Part shown: piece by piece, positions 1 through 7,411 of the stretch
Numbering within the stretch: position 1 is the first letter of the stretch
How the letters are laid out: every line of letters begins with the position of its first letter
Origin: Micavibrio_B sp048498395
GTDB taxonomy: Bacteria; Pseudomonadota; Alphaproteobacteria; Micavibrionales; Micavibrionaceae
Assembly (NCBI GenBank): GCA_048498395.1
Contig: JBEHYB010000060.1
Span: 1-16,215 of the forward strand
Length of the DNA: 16,215 nt
Reading direction: 5' to 3'
Translations under genes and position numbers: made by a program
Notes under the pieces: model-generated
What the model was told of the DNA's origin: nothing
The model's database searches: none
Seen by the model: the letters and a program-made list of their open reading frames with translations, nothing else

Positions 1-1
1 G

Positions 2-676
2 CCGACGACGAGCTTCCGCACTGATGTCACAGGCATTCGTTTCAATCCTTCATGGTATGTGCCGCCGTCGATACAGACGAAGGACTTGCTGCCTGAGCTG
101 CGCAAAAATCCGGACGCGCTCGCCAAGAAGAATTTGCAGCTTCTTTATTATACGTCAGACGGCGCGAAACCTATTTCGCCAAAAGACGTGAAATGGGATG
201 AGATTACTGAAGCCGATCTCAAAAATTTCGCGATGATCCAGAATCCGGGCGATGAAAACCCGCTGGGCAAGATCCGTGTGTTGATGCCGAACCAGTATAA
301 TATCTACCTGCACGACACGAATTCGCCCGATCTTTTTACGAAGGATTTCCGTGCATTGAGCCATGGCTGTATTCGTCTGGCCGAGCCCAGAAAGGTCGCG
401 AATTTTATCCTCGACCGTAATGGCGACTGGTCAGAAGAGAGGCTGAACGCCATTCTGGCTAAGAAAAATACGATCGAAGTGGCTGCGAGCGAAAAAATTC
501 CCGTTTTCATATTATATCAAACCATATGGCAGAATGCAGATGGCGACCTTATTTACGGTCAGGATATTTACGGCAGTGATGAAAAACTCGTAGCAGAACT
601 TTCAAAGAAAGAAAAACTGCCGGTTGCGATTTCTTTTCCGCAAGTAATTGATACTGAAGCAAAAGTAATTAGATAA
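2..676 (+). CDS. L,D-transpeptidase, YcbB/LdtD type (5' end outside window)
   Basis: This gene makes 3-3 (meso-DAP to meso-DAP) crosslinks in periplasmic peptidoglycan. The reading frame is open back to base 2 and the residues before the GTG at 59 still match the family (FNPSWYVPPSI), so the gene is cut by the window edge and GTG 59 is not its start. The YkuD catalytic motif SHGCIR is clear: the histidine codon is at 362-364 and the catalytic cysteine TGT at 368-370. Just before it are the family's NPLGKIR and YLHDT segments. FNPSWYVPPSI plus NPLG...HDT points to the large YcbB subfamily rather than small ErfK proteins; the N-terminal domains of that subfamily would lie upstream. The next gene is a MepK-like endopeptidase, the same neighbour order as ycbB-ycbK in E. 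coli. No strong terminator follows. Family call secure; physiological role inferred. Confidence 0.92.
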   Translation, partial: PTTSFRTDVTGIRFNPSWYVPPSIQTKDLLPELRKNPDALAKKNLQLLYYTSDGAKPISPKDVKWDEITEADLKNFAMIQNPGDENPLGKIRVLMPNQYNIYLHDTNSPDLFTKDFRALSHGCIRLAEPRKVANFILDRNGDWSEERLNAILAKKNTIEVAASEKIPVFILYQTIWQNADGDLIYGQDIYGSDEKLVAELSKKEKLPVAISFPQVIDTEAKVIR

Positions 677-896
677 AATTTTAGTAACATTGTTAGTAAA
701 AAATGTTTCAGTTCCGTATGTTACAATTATCTTGAGCTCAAATATCCACATGGATTAAACTGAAATAGTCGGTGGATAATCAGATTCACCCTTTCGTAAC
801 CCTTTTCATTATAAATTCAATTTGCTAGAAACTTCTCATGCTGGTGCGAGAACTTCTGAGTACTTTACTTTTGTTAACTAACCAGAAAGGTATGAA
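677..896. other. AT-rich intergenic region before the MepK-like gene
   Basis: A 220-bp gap with no credible ORF. It is clearly more AT-rich than the flanking genes. It holds an inverted pair of DnaA-box-like 9-mers (742-779, listed separately), a possible -10 element TATAAAT at 810-816 without a good -35, and the ribosome binding site AGAAAGG at 884-890 for the next gene. I see no intrinsic terminator for the upstream transpeptidase gene. Confidence 0.6.
742..779. promoter_or_regulatory. Inverted pair of DnaA-box-like sequences
   Basis: ATATCCACA at 742-750 and GGTGGATAA at 771-779 (reverse complement TTATCCACC) each match the DnaA box TTATCCACA at 8 of 9 positions and face each other across 20 bp. 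Together they also form a 7-bp inverted repeat, TATCCAC/GTGGATA. This could be a DnaA-controlled promoter element upstream of the MepK-like gene, or simply an operator dyad. Binding is inferred only. Confidence 0.35.
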
Positions 897-1478
897 ATGA
901 CTTCTTTTATTTCTGCTGTAGAGCAAACCATGGAGCGTCGCGGTTTTTTAAGAGCCGGCCTGACCTTGTCCGTGACGGCAGCTCTATCGGCGACCTGCGC
1001 CAAGCCTGCGCTTGCGCTTCCAGAAGGCGGAGCTTACTCAGTCTCATTTTGTAACGAACACACAGGCGAAACATTTTCCGGCGTATACCGTATCGGGAAC
1101 AAATATCTTCCTTCAGCGTTTGAGCGTATTAACTACGTACTTCGCGATTTTCGCCAGAATGAAATCTTTCCTATCGATCCACGCGCGATCGATATCGTGG
1201 CGATTGTCCATAAGGCAACCGGTTCTTCCGAGCCTTATTCATTGCTTTCGGGCTACCGTACGCCAAAGACCAACGCCATGTTGAGAAACGAAGGCGGTGG
1301 CGTGGCGAAACATTCCCTGCATATGGCAGGTCAGGCGATCGACGTTCGCATGGGCAATGTTTCGATCAAGCGTATCCATGACCTTGCGACAAGACTTCAT
1401 GCGGGCGGTGTCGGTTACTATCCGAAGAGCAATTTCGTTCACATGGATTCAGGCGCTTTCCGTACCTGGGGCACCTAA
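897..1478 (+). CDS. Tat-exported DUF882/M15 murein endopeptidase, MepK (YcbK)-like
   Basis: A 193-residue exported peptidoglycan hydrolase of the M15/DUF882 family. In E. coli the homologue MepK cuts peptide crosslinks, with a preference for 3-3 bonds made by L,D-transpeptidases. A twin-arginine signal is visible (ERRGFLRAG, residues 13-21) followed by a hydrophobic stretch and a likely cleavage region near ALA (38-40). The zinc site has the form SxHxxGxAxD at 140-149 (H142, D149) and HMD at 182-184. The SGYR motif (118-121) is also typical. Start chosen at ATG 897 because AGAAAGG lies 6 nt upstream; an ATG at 892 opens only a two-codon reading frame. It follows an L,D-transpeptidase gene as in E. 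coli, so a shared role in 3-3 crosslink turnover is likely. A strong terminator follows at 1512. Confidence 0.9.
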   Translation: MTSFISAVEQTMERRGFLRAGLTLSVTAALSATCAKPALALPEGGAYSVSFCNEHTGETFSGVYRIGNKYLPSAFERINYVLRDFRQNEIFPIDPRAIDIVAIVHKATGSSEPYSLLSGYRTPKTNAMLRNEGGGVAKHSLHMAGQAIDVRMGNVSIKRIHDLATRLHAGGVGYYPKSNFVHMDSGAFRTWGT

Positions 1479-1511
1479 TTATAAATAGAAAACCTATTGA
1501 AAATATGTGAC

Positions 1512-1539
1512 AAAGAGCAGCTGATAGAGCTGCTCTTTT
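1512..1539 (+). terminator. Intrinsic terminator after the MepK-like gene
   Basis: A perfect 11-bp stem, AAAGAGCAGCT (1512-1522) pairing with AGCTGCTCTTT (1528-1538), has a 5-nt loop and a short T run. It ends only 15 bp before the folK start codon, so folK expression must come from readthrough or from a promoter within or just upstream of the hairpin. Confidence 0.85.
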
Positions 1540-1554
1540 CATTTGGAAAACGCC

Positions 1555-2043
1555 GTGATTTTAATAGCCCTCGGGGCCAATCTGCCCAGTCGTTTTGGAA
1601 CGCCTGCTGAAACCATTCAGGCGGCGATCGATGCGCTTGAGGACAATGGTATCCGTGTTGTGAAATCATCACGCATCTGGCTGACGGCTCCGGTGCCGAT
1701 ATCCGACCAGCCGTGGTATCACAACGCGGTCGTTGAGGCTGAAACCGAACTCGATGGCTTCCAGCTTTTGTCATTACTTCATAAAATAGAAGCAGATTTT
1801 GGCCGCGTTCGTTTCGAGCGTAATGAGCCGCGCGTGCTGGATCTTGACCTCGTAGCCTATAACCGCGAGATCATAGACCGCCCCTCATTAATCGTGCCGC
1901 ATCCAAGGATGCATGAGCGCGCTTTTGTTTTGTTGCCCTTGCAGGATATCGCACCCGAATGGGTCCATCCGATTTCAGGTGCGGATCTGCCTTCGCTGAT
2001 AAATAAAATCCCCGCAGATCAACTGGCGAGGCCGCATGAATAG
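1555..2043 (+). CDS. folK: 2-amino-4-hydroxy-6-hydroxymethyldihydropteridine pyrophosphokinase (HPPK)
   Basis: Transfers pyrophosphate from ATP to 6-hydroxymethyl-7,8-dihydropterin in cytoplasmic folate synthesis; its product is the substrate of the next gene, folP. The 162-residue product has the HPPK hallmarks: N-terminal ILIALGANL, FGRVR...N.PR.LDLDL with the two metal-binding aspartates D96 and D98, and PHPRMHERAFVL at 116-127. A longer reading from TTG 1543 is possible, but GTG 1555 gives the family's usual N-terminus and has GGAAAA about 5 nt upstream. It overlaps folP by 8 nt (ATGAATAG), which suggests translational coupling. No folB lies between or beside them, unlike many folate operons. 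A terminator hairpin ends immediately upstream. Identity is certain; the start is likely. Confidence 0.95.
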   Translation: MILIALGANLPSRFGTPAETIQAAIDALEDNGIRVVKSSRIWLTAPVPISDQPWYHNAVVEAETELDGFQLLSLLHKIEADFGRVRFERNEPRVLDLDLVAYNREIIDRPSLIVPHPRMHERAFVLLPLQDIAPEWVHPISGADLPSLINKIPADQLARPHE

Positions 2044-2824
2044 GCCGCTTATCATGGGAATTCTGAATGTCACGCCTGACAGTTTTTCGGACGGCGGAAA
2101 GTTTCTCGATTGCGAACAGGCTGTCGAACATGGATTGAAACTGGTTGCCGCCGGCGCGGATATTCTGGATATCGGTGGTGAGTCGACGCGACCCAATGCC
2201 CGGGAAGTTTCAGTCGAAGAGGAAATTTCCCGTGTCGTGCCTGTCATTAAAAAACTCGCAACGCATAAGTTACAAAGTTCTATTGATACGCGCCATACGG
2301 CGACCATGCGTGCGGCTGTCGAAGCCGGTGCCACGTTTATCAATGATATAAACGCACTGCAGGACGAGGGGGCGGTTGAATTTGCGGCCAGCGCGGGCGT
2401 GTCCGTATGCCTTATGCATATGCAGGGGAATCCGCAGACGATGCAGGATAGCCCGGCCTATAAGGATGTTGTCGATGAAGTATTCAAATTTCTCGAGCAG
2501 CGCATCGCTGTTTGCATGCAGGCTGGTATCGAGAAGCGCAGGATTTATGCCGATGTCGGTCTTGGCTTTGGAAAAACGCTCGAGCATAATCTGGACTTAC
2601 TGCGCAATCTTGAGCATTTCCACAAGCTCGGCGTGAAGCTTTTGCTTGGGGCTTCACGCAAGAATTTTATCGACAAGATCGCAGGGCCTGCGCCTGCGGA
2701 TCAGCGTCTGGGTGGCTCGCTGGCTTCTGCCATTTGGGGACGCGAAAAGGGTGTGCATATGCTGCGCGTCCATGATGTCGCCGAGACGAAACAGGCTCTC
2801 GAGGTCTGGCAGCGTCTTAATTAG
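2036..2824 (+). CDS. folP: Dihydropteroate synthase
   Basis: Condenses the FolK product with p-aminobenzoate to give 7,8-dihydropteroate; this enzyme is the sulfonamide target. The 262-residue TIM-barrel protein carries the family motifs in order: NVTPDSFSDGG (11-21), DIGGESTRP (45-53), SIDT (82-85), NDI (103-105), MHMQGNPQTMQ (127-137), DVGLGFGKT (173-181), GASRK (205-209) and RVHDV (244-248). The usual DPG of the sixth motif reads DVG here; the surrounding GFGK is intact, so I expect an active enzyme. The start lies inside the folK end, 8 nt overlapping. The stop TAG (2822-2824) overlaps the stop of the convergent aldo/keto reductase gene, and no hairpin terminator separates the two transcripts. 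Confidence 0.96.
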   Translation: MNRPLIMGILNVTPDSFSDGGKFLDCEQAVEHGLKLVAAGADILDIGGESTRPNAREVSVEEEISRVVPVIKKLATHKLQSSIDTRHTATMRAAVEAGATFINDINALQDEGAVEFAASAGVSVCLMHMQGNPQTMQDSPAYKDVVDEVFKFLEQRIAVCMQAGIEKRRIYADVGLGFGKTLEHNLDLLRNLEHFHKLGVKLLLGASRKNFIDKIAGPAPADQRLGGSLASAIWGREKGVHMLRVHDVAETKQALEVWQRLN

Positions 2825-3648
2825 GCGGCCTGATCCCAATGTGTGGCGGCTGCGTTTACGATTCTTCCATCGGGACTGGCGAGATTGTGCAATGCCTGCA
2901 TCTCTTCTGCCGTTAGCTCGAAATCGAAGATCTCGAAATTGCTGCGGGCATGGGATTCCTTGGAAGCTTTTGGAATGGCCGCAACCTGATCCTGCTGGAT
3001 AAGCCAGCGAAGCCCGACCTGTGCTGCCGACTTGCCGTATTTTTCGCCAAGTTTCTGAACGGTCGGATCTTCCATGACCCTGCCGCGCGCAACGGGGGAA
3101 TAAGCAGTGACGAACATGTCATGCGAACGCACGTAATCCAGCACAGGTTTTTGTGACAGGAACGGATGGTATTCTATTTGATTGTTAACGATAGGTGCGC
3201 CCAGTTTTTCCTTAACTTCTTTCATCTGTGCAACGGAAAAGTTTGAAACGCCGATAAGTTTCGTCAGCCCTTGTTTCTGTACTTCGGTTAGCGCTTTCAT
3301 TTGTTCGCTAAAACTTACTTCGTCAACGGGCCAGTGAATAAGCAAAAGATCTACATAATCGGTTTTAAGTTTTTTGAGGCTTTCATCGAGAGATCTGGCA
3401 AGATTGCTTTGCCCGACATTGCTCTTCCAGATTTTGGTGGTTAGGAAAATATCCTTACGATTGATGCCGCTGTTCTTAATGGCAGTGCCGACTTCAGCTT
3501 CGTTCTCATAAATCTGCGCGGTGTCGATATGGCGATAGCCGATCTCAATCGCTTTCGTAACGCCCTGTTCGCATTCCTGATCCCTGAGCTGCCATGTGCC
3601 ATAGCCAAGGACGGGGATTTTTGTATTGGCGATATCTATATATTTCAT
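2821..3648 (-). CDS. Aldo/keto reductase, DkgA/DkgB-like
   Basis: A cytosolic NADPH-dependent carbonyl reductase of the AKR superfamily, 275 residues. The tetrad is complete: D42 and Y47 in GYRHIDTAQIYENE, K72 in LTTKIW and H105 in LLIHWP. The cofactor-side segments GVSNF, NQIEYHP and IPKASK are also present. The natural substrate cannot be told from sequence; 2,5-diketo-D-gluconate and methylglyoxal-type aldehydes are typical for near relatives. The start is set at the ATG reading MKYIDIANTK, because AGGAG lies 7 nt upstream and a longer frame would run into the upstream gene. That ATG overlaps the stop of the histidine phosphatase gene in an ATGA junction, so the two are probably translationally coupled. 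It ends by overlapping the folP stop from the opposite strand. Confidence 0.93.
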   Translation of the reverse strand: MKYIDIANTKIPVLGYGTWQLRDQECEQGVTKAIEIGYRHIDTAQIYENEAEVGTAIKNSGINRKDIFLTTKIWKSNVGQSNLARSLDESLKKLKTDYVDLLLIHWPVDEVSFSEQMKALTEVQKQGLTKLIGVSNFSVAQMKEVKEKLGAPIVNNQIEYHPFLSQKPVLDYVRSHDMFVTAYSPVARGRVMEDPTVQKLGEKYGKSAAQVGLRWLIQQDQVAAIPKASKESHARSNFEIFDFELTAEEMQALHNLASPDGRIVNAAATHWDQAA

Positions 3649-4286
3649 AGGCTTTCTCCTTTTGTTCGGGATAGGGGGCAATAACTCGAGCGACGTTCAT
3701 ATAGGCCGAAATCGCGGATATTGTACTCAAAAACCTGCCATGGGAATTCTGCATGGTCAGGGTAGGGATCGAAGCGGTGCAGATGACAATTCTGGGTTTC
3801 GGTGATTTTCCAGCCATACAGCCTGCCGATCGCATAGAAAGTGCCGCCATGCGCGACAATCAAAGGCGGGGTTTCATAGGTACGGCTCAGGGCCGGATTC
3901 AATGTCGTCTTTACGCGCTCCGCATATTGTACGTAACTTTCCCCGTTGGGCGGATTGATATCGGCTTTCATTTTCGGGCCGATTTCGCTCCAGGGCTGTC
4001 CTTCCCAGTCGCCGACATGATGTTCTTCAAGTCTTTCAAGAACGGTATGGGAAAGGCCGAGCGTTTCATTGACCAGCTCCGCCGTGCGTCGCGCACGCTG
4101 CATCGAGCTTGAGAAGATAATCGATGGTTTAATTTTAAGGTCATGCACGACTTCGGCCAGGGCGCGGGCCTGATCTTCACCTCTCGGAGTCAGTGGCGAG
4201 TCAACGCCACCGCCGGCGGCCTTGCCGGAGAGGTTCGCTTCGCTTTCACCGTGGCGAAGCAGATAGAAAGGGGTCGGGGGCAGCAT
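3645..4286 (-). CDS. Histidine phosphatase (phosphoglycerate mutase-like) family protein
   Basis: A 213-residue member of the histidine phosphatase superfamily. The RHGE motif (11-14) carries the nucleophile H12; R64 lies in SMQRARRTAE; the acidic region EEHHVGDWEG (87-96) holds the likely proton donor; and H146 sits in VAHGG. This is a phosphatase/mutase active site, but nothing fixes the substrate. Cofactor-dependent phosphoglycerate mutase, alpha-ribazole phosphatase and broad phosphatases all share it. The start ATG at 4286 is preceded by AGGA-containing sequence. It is the first gene of a two-gene minus-strand unit with the aldo/keto reductase (4-nt ATGA overlap) and is divergent from recO across 57 bp. 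Confidence 0.9.
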   Translation of the reverse strand: MLPPTPFYLLRHGESEANLSGKAAGGGVDSPLTPRGEDQARALAEVVHDLKIKPSIIFSSSMQRARRTAELVNETLGLSHTVLERLEEHHVGDWEGQPWSEIGPKMKADINPPNGESYVQYAERVKTTLNPALSRTYETPPLIVAHGGTFYAIGRLYGWKITETQNCHLHRFDPYPDHAEFPWQVFEYNIRDFGLYERRSSYCPLSRTKGESL

Positions 4287-4343
4287 CCTGTATCCTGTAA
4301 AATGGGCTGGTTATTCACCATATTGTCATGCCATATTAGAGAC
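4287..4343. promoter_or_regulatory. Divergent control region between the phosphatase gene and recO
   Basis: Only 57 bp separate the two divergent start codons, so both promoters should lie here or inside the genes. The heptamer CCATATT occurs twice, at 4318-4324 and 4331-4337, 13 bp apart on the recO side. I find no pair of elements close to sigma70 consensus. Confidence 0.4.
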
Positions 4344-5096
4344 ATGGAAGAATGGTCCGATCAAGCAATTGTTCTCTCGGCGCGCCCCCACGGTGAAAAC
4401 GGCGCGGTCGTATCGGTGCTGACCGAAAACAGGGGCCGGCATAACGGCTATGTCCATGCGGCCAGATCAACGAAGAACCGTGGTGCGCTTGAACCGGGAA
4501 CGCTCGTTCATGTCGAATGGAAAGCCAAGGTCGAGAACCAGCTCGGCACGATGAGTTTCGATCAGGGTAAAAACCTCGCAGCCTTCCTGATGGACGATCA
4601 TTTAAAATTATCGGCGCTGTTATCGGCCTGCGCGCTTTGCGATGCCTCGCTGCCCGAGCGTGAAAATCATCCCGCAATTTTCTACGGTATGAACGCGCTT
4701 CTCGAAACATTGCAAAGCGAGGTGTGGGGCGCGGTTTATGTGCTCTGGGAAATCGCTTTTATGAAGGAACTTGGCTTCGGGCTGGATTTCACGCGCTGTG
4801 TGACCGGCGGCGATCCCGCTACACTCACTTATATATCTCCAAAATCCGGTTGCGCCGTCAGCCGCGCGGCGGGGGAGCCTTATAAGGACAAATTGCTCAA
4901 ACTTCCTGAATTCCTTAAGCCCGGAGGGATTCGCGACGGCCAGCCCGACGATGTGCTCAAAGGCCTCAAAATGACCGGCCATTTCCTTGAGAACTGGGTT
5001 TTTACACATCATACAAAGGGTGTTCCGGAAGCACGCTTGCGTTTTGAAAGCCTTTTTGCCAAAACAATTGATCATAAACTGGTTACCGCCGCTTAG
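4344..5096 (+). CDS. recO: DNA repair protein RecO
   Basis: RecO anneals DNA and helps load RecA onto SSB-coated single strands with RecR in the RecF pathway. The 250-residue product begins MEEWSDQAIVLSARPHGENG, the family's N-terminal OB-fold, and has the alphaproteobacterial-style segment DFTRCVTGG...YISPKSGCAVSRAAGEPY (about 148-180). C152 and C170 sit where some RecO proteins carry zinc ligands, but a full Cys4 site is not evident. The frame is open back to 4143, yet that extension would run over the divergent phosphatase gene and lacks family similarity, so I chose ATG 4344; its ribosome binding site is weak (AGAGA right before it). parC follows after 23 nt, probably in the same transcript. 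Confidence 0.93.
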   Translation: MEEWSDQAIVLSARPHGENGAVVSVLTENRGRHNGYVHAARSTKNRGALEPGTLVHVEWKAKVENQLGTMSFDQGKNLAAFLMDDHLKLSALLSACALCDASLPERENHPAIFYGMNALLETLQSEVWGAVYVLWEIAFMKELGFGLDFTRCVTGGDPATLTYISPKSGCAVSRAAGEPYKDKLLKLPEFLKPGGIRDGQPDDVLKGLKMTGHFLENWVFTHHTKGVPEARLRFESLFAKTIDHKLVTAA

Positions 5097-5119
5097 GGCG
5101 CAGCACTTTAGGATTTATT

Positions 5120-7366
5120 ATGGCTAAAAAAGGCAGTACTCCCGCCAAACCCGTCGAGCATAAAATTCTCGATCAGCCAATGACGCAGCTCCTGTCGGAG
5201 CGTTATCTCTCTTATGCGCTTTCGACCATCATGGCGCGCTCTCTGCCGGACGTGCGCGACGGTCTGAAACCTGTCCATCGCCGCCTGCTGTTCGCGATGT
5301 ACCAATTGAAACTCGCGCCGAACCTGATGCCGAAAAAATCGGCGAGGGTTGTCGGTGACGTGATCGGTAAATTCCACCCGCATGGCGACCAGTCTGTCTA
5401 TGACGCGCTTGTCCGCCTCGCGCAGGATTTCGCTGTTCGCTATCCGCTCGTCGACGGCCACGGAAACTTCGGTAACATCGACGGCGATAACGCGGCGGCG
5501 ATGAGGTACACGGAATCCCGCCTGACGATGACGGCAATGAATTTGCTCGAAGGCATTGACGAAGATGCGGTCGATTTCCGCTTCACTTATGACGGTGACA
5601 CGCAGGAGCCGGTCGTATTCCCGTCGAACTTCCCGAATTTGCTGGCCAACGGTGCATCAGGTATCGCGGTCGGTATGGCGACCAGCATTCCGCCGCATAA
5701 TATTCTTGAGCTTTGCGAAGCAATGGAAGCCATTCTTGAGAATGATGCGAGCATTGAGGATCTCTGCAAGATCGTCAAAGGGCCGGATTTCCCGACCGGG
5801 GGCACGCTCGTTGAATCAAAAGAAGCTATTGCCGAAGCTTATAAGACAGGTCGTGGTTCATTCCGCGTGCGCGCCAAGTGGTTCAAGGAAGAGCTCAAGG
5901 GTGATAACTGGCAGATTGTCGTCACCGAGATTCCATACCAGATACAGAAAGCCAAACTCGTCGAGAAAATCGCCGAGCTTATCAATGACAAGAAAATCCC
6001 AATGCTGGATGACGTGCGCGATGAGAGCGCCGAGGATATCCGTCTTGTCCTGATGCCGAAGAATAAAACGGTCGAGCCGGAACTCCTGATGGAAGCCCTC
6101 TATCGTGTCACCGATCTCGAGAGCCGTTTCCCGCTCAATATGAACGTCCTCGACAAAGGCGTGACACCGCGTGTCATGAATTTGAAAGAAATTCTGCGCG
6201 CCTGGCTCGATCACCGCCAGGAAGTCCTGGTACGCCGTTCGACGAACCGCCTGGCCGAGGTCAATCACCGCCTCGAGGTTCTGGCCGGTTACCTGATCGT
6301 GTTCCTCAATATCGACGAAGTCATCGCGATCATCCGCGAGAATGACGAGCCGAAGCCGATCCTGATGAAGCGCTTTACGCTGAGCGACGTTCAGGCGGAA
6401 GCTATCCTCAATATGCGTTTGCGCTCTTTGCGCAAGCTTGAGGAAATGGAGCTTAAACGCGAACATGACAAACTCTCGAAAGAAAAAGATACGCTCGAGA
6501 AACTGCTGAAATCCGAAGCACGTCAATGGACCGAGATCAAGAAGCAGGTCGGCGAACTGAAACAGTCCTATGCAGAAGTGCCCGAGCTCGGCAAACGCCG
6601 CTCGGTTATTGGCAAACCGCCGTCGCCGGTCGCGGTCGACCTGCAGGCTGCGATGATCGAGAAAGAGCCGATTACCGTGATCTGCTCTGCCAAGGGATGG
6701 ATCCGCGCCGCGAAAGGCCACGAAGTCAATCGTATTGATATCAAATACAAGGAAGGCGACCGCGAGCAGTTTATTGTCGAGGGCCAGACCACGGATAAGT
6801 TCATCGCCTTTGCAACGAATGGTCGTTTCTATACGTTCGGCGGCGACAAATTGCCGTCGGGCCGGGGCTTTGGCGAGCCTGTGCGCCTGATCGCCGATAT
6901 TCCGAATGATGCGGATATCGTATCGCTCTTTGTGCACGAGCCGGACAAGAAATTCCTGCTCATCGCGCGCGACGGGCGCGGTTTCGTCATCTCTTCGAAC
7001 GATATTCTTGCCCAGACGAAGAATGGGAAGCAGATCATGAGCGTTGAAGATAACGGTGATGCAGTTTATTGCCGACCGCTCGACGCAAAGGACAATCATC
7101 TGGCCATCATTGGTAAAAACAGGAAAATGCTGGTCTTCAAACTCGACCAGATTCCGGAACTCGCCAAGGGCAAGGGCGTGATGCTGCAAAAATACAAGGA
7201 CGGAGATTTCTCCGATGCCAAGGCATTCAATCTGAAAGAAGGCCTGACCTTCCTGTCAGGTACCAAGGAAGTTGCCGTTTCCAACGTCAAGGAATGGATC
7301 GGCGAACGGGCGCAGGCCGGCAAGCTGCCGCCGAACGGTTTCCCGAGATCCAACAAATTCGGATAA
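5120..7366 (+). CDS. parC: DNA topoisomerase IV subunit A
   Basis: With ParE, this subunit breaks and rejoins DNA to unlink daughter chromosomes. The 748-residue product is full length for ParC. The active-site tyrosine is Y130 in AAMRYTESRL. The quinolone-determining loop reads HPHGDQSVYDAL (87-98): position 91, equivalent to GyrA Ser83, is glutamine, while D95, equivalent to GyrA Asp87, is kept. After the tower and coiled-coil region (about 365-490), the C-terminal part from about residue 510 shows repeated beta-pinwheel-like blades (SAKGWIRAAKG, ATNGRFYTFGG, ARDGRGFVIS, GKNRKMLVFK). The overall motif pattern, for example LDKGVTPRVMNLKE, fits ParC better than GyrA. AGGA lies 7 nt before the ATG. 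It sits 23 nt after recO and ends at a strong bidirectional terminator. Confidence 0.95.
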   Translation: MAKKGSTPAKPVEHKILDQPMTQLLSERYLSYALSTIMARSLPDVRDGLKPVHRRLLFAMYQLKLAPNLMPKKSARVVGDVIGKFHPHGDQSVYDALVRLAQDFAVRYPLVDGHGNFGNIDGDNAAAMRYTESRLTMTAMNLLEGIDEDAVDFRFTYDGDTQEPVVFPSNFPNLLANGASGIAVGMATSIPPHNILELCEAMEAILENDASIEDLCKIVKGPDFPTGGTLVESKEAIAEAYKTGRGSFRVRAKWFKEELKGDNWQIVVTEIPYQIQKAKLVEKIAELINDKKIPMLDDVRDESAEDIRLVLMPKNKTVEPELLMEALYRVTDLESRFPLNMNVLDKGVTPRVMNLKEILRAWLDHRQEVLVRRSTNRLAEVNHRLEVLAGYLIVFLNIDEVIAIIRENDEPKPILMKRFTLSDVQAEAILNMRLRSLRKLEEMELKREHDKLSKEKDTLEKLLKSEARQWTEIKKQVGELKQSYAEVPELGKRRSVIGKPPSPVAVDLQAAMIEKEPITVICSAKGWIRAAKGHEVNRIDIKYKEGDREQFIVEGQTTDKFIAFATNGRFYTFGGDKLPSGRGFGEPVRLIADIPNDADIVSLFVHEPDKKFLLIARDGRGFVISSNDILAQTKNGKQIMSVEDNGDAVYCRPLDAKDNHLAIIGKNRKMLVFKLDQIPELAKGKGVMLQKYKDGDFSDAKAFNLKEGLTFLSGTKEVAVSNVKEWIGERAQAGKLPPNGFPRSNKFG

Positions 7367-7367
7367 G

Positions 7368-7395
7368 AAAAAGGGAGCGCGAAGCTCCCTTTTTT
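7368..7395. terminator. Bidirectional terminator between parC and the 79-residue ORF
   Basis: A perfect 11-bp stem, AAAAAGGGAGC (7368-7378) and GCTCCCTTTTT (7384-7394), with loop GCGAA and T run 7390-7395. The A run on the left arm makes it equally usable for the convergent minus-strand gene that ends at 7412. Confidence 0.92.
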
Positions 7396-7411
7396 ATTTA
7401 TGCGGTTTTAT

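Noticed and set aside
59..61. GTG as the start of the L,D-transpeptidase gene
   Set aside because: The frame stays open to base 2, and the upstream residues match the family's conserved FNPSWYVPPSI segment.
1543..1554. TTG start for folK
   Set aside because: No ribosome binding site precedes it, and the GTG at 1555 gives the family's usual N-terminus with a GGAAAA upstream.
4143..4343. N-terminal extension of recO
   Set aside because: It would overlap the start of the divergent histidine phosphatase gene and adds residues with no RecO similarity.
5858..7189. 443-codon minus-strand ORF opposite parC
   Set aside because: It lies wholly inside parC, whose motifs are unmistakable; the composition resembles an antisense shadow and no domain is recognisable.
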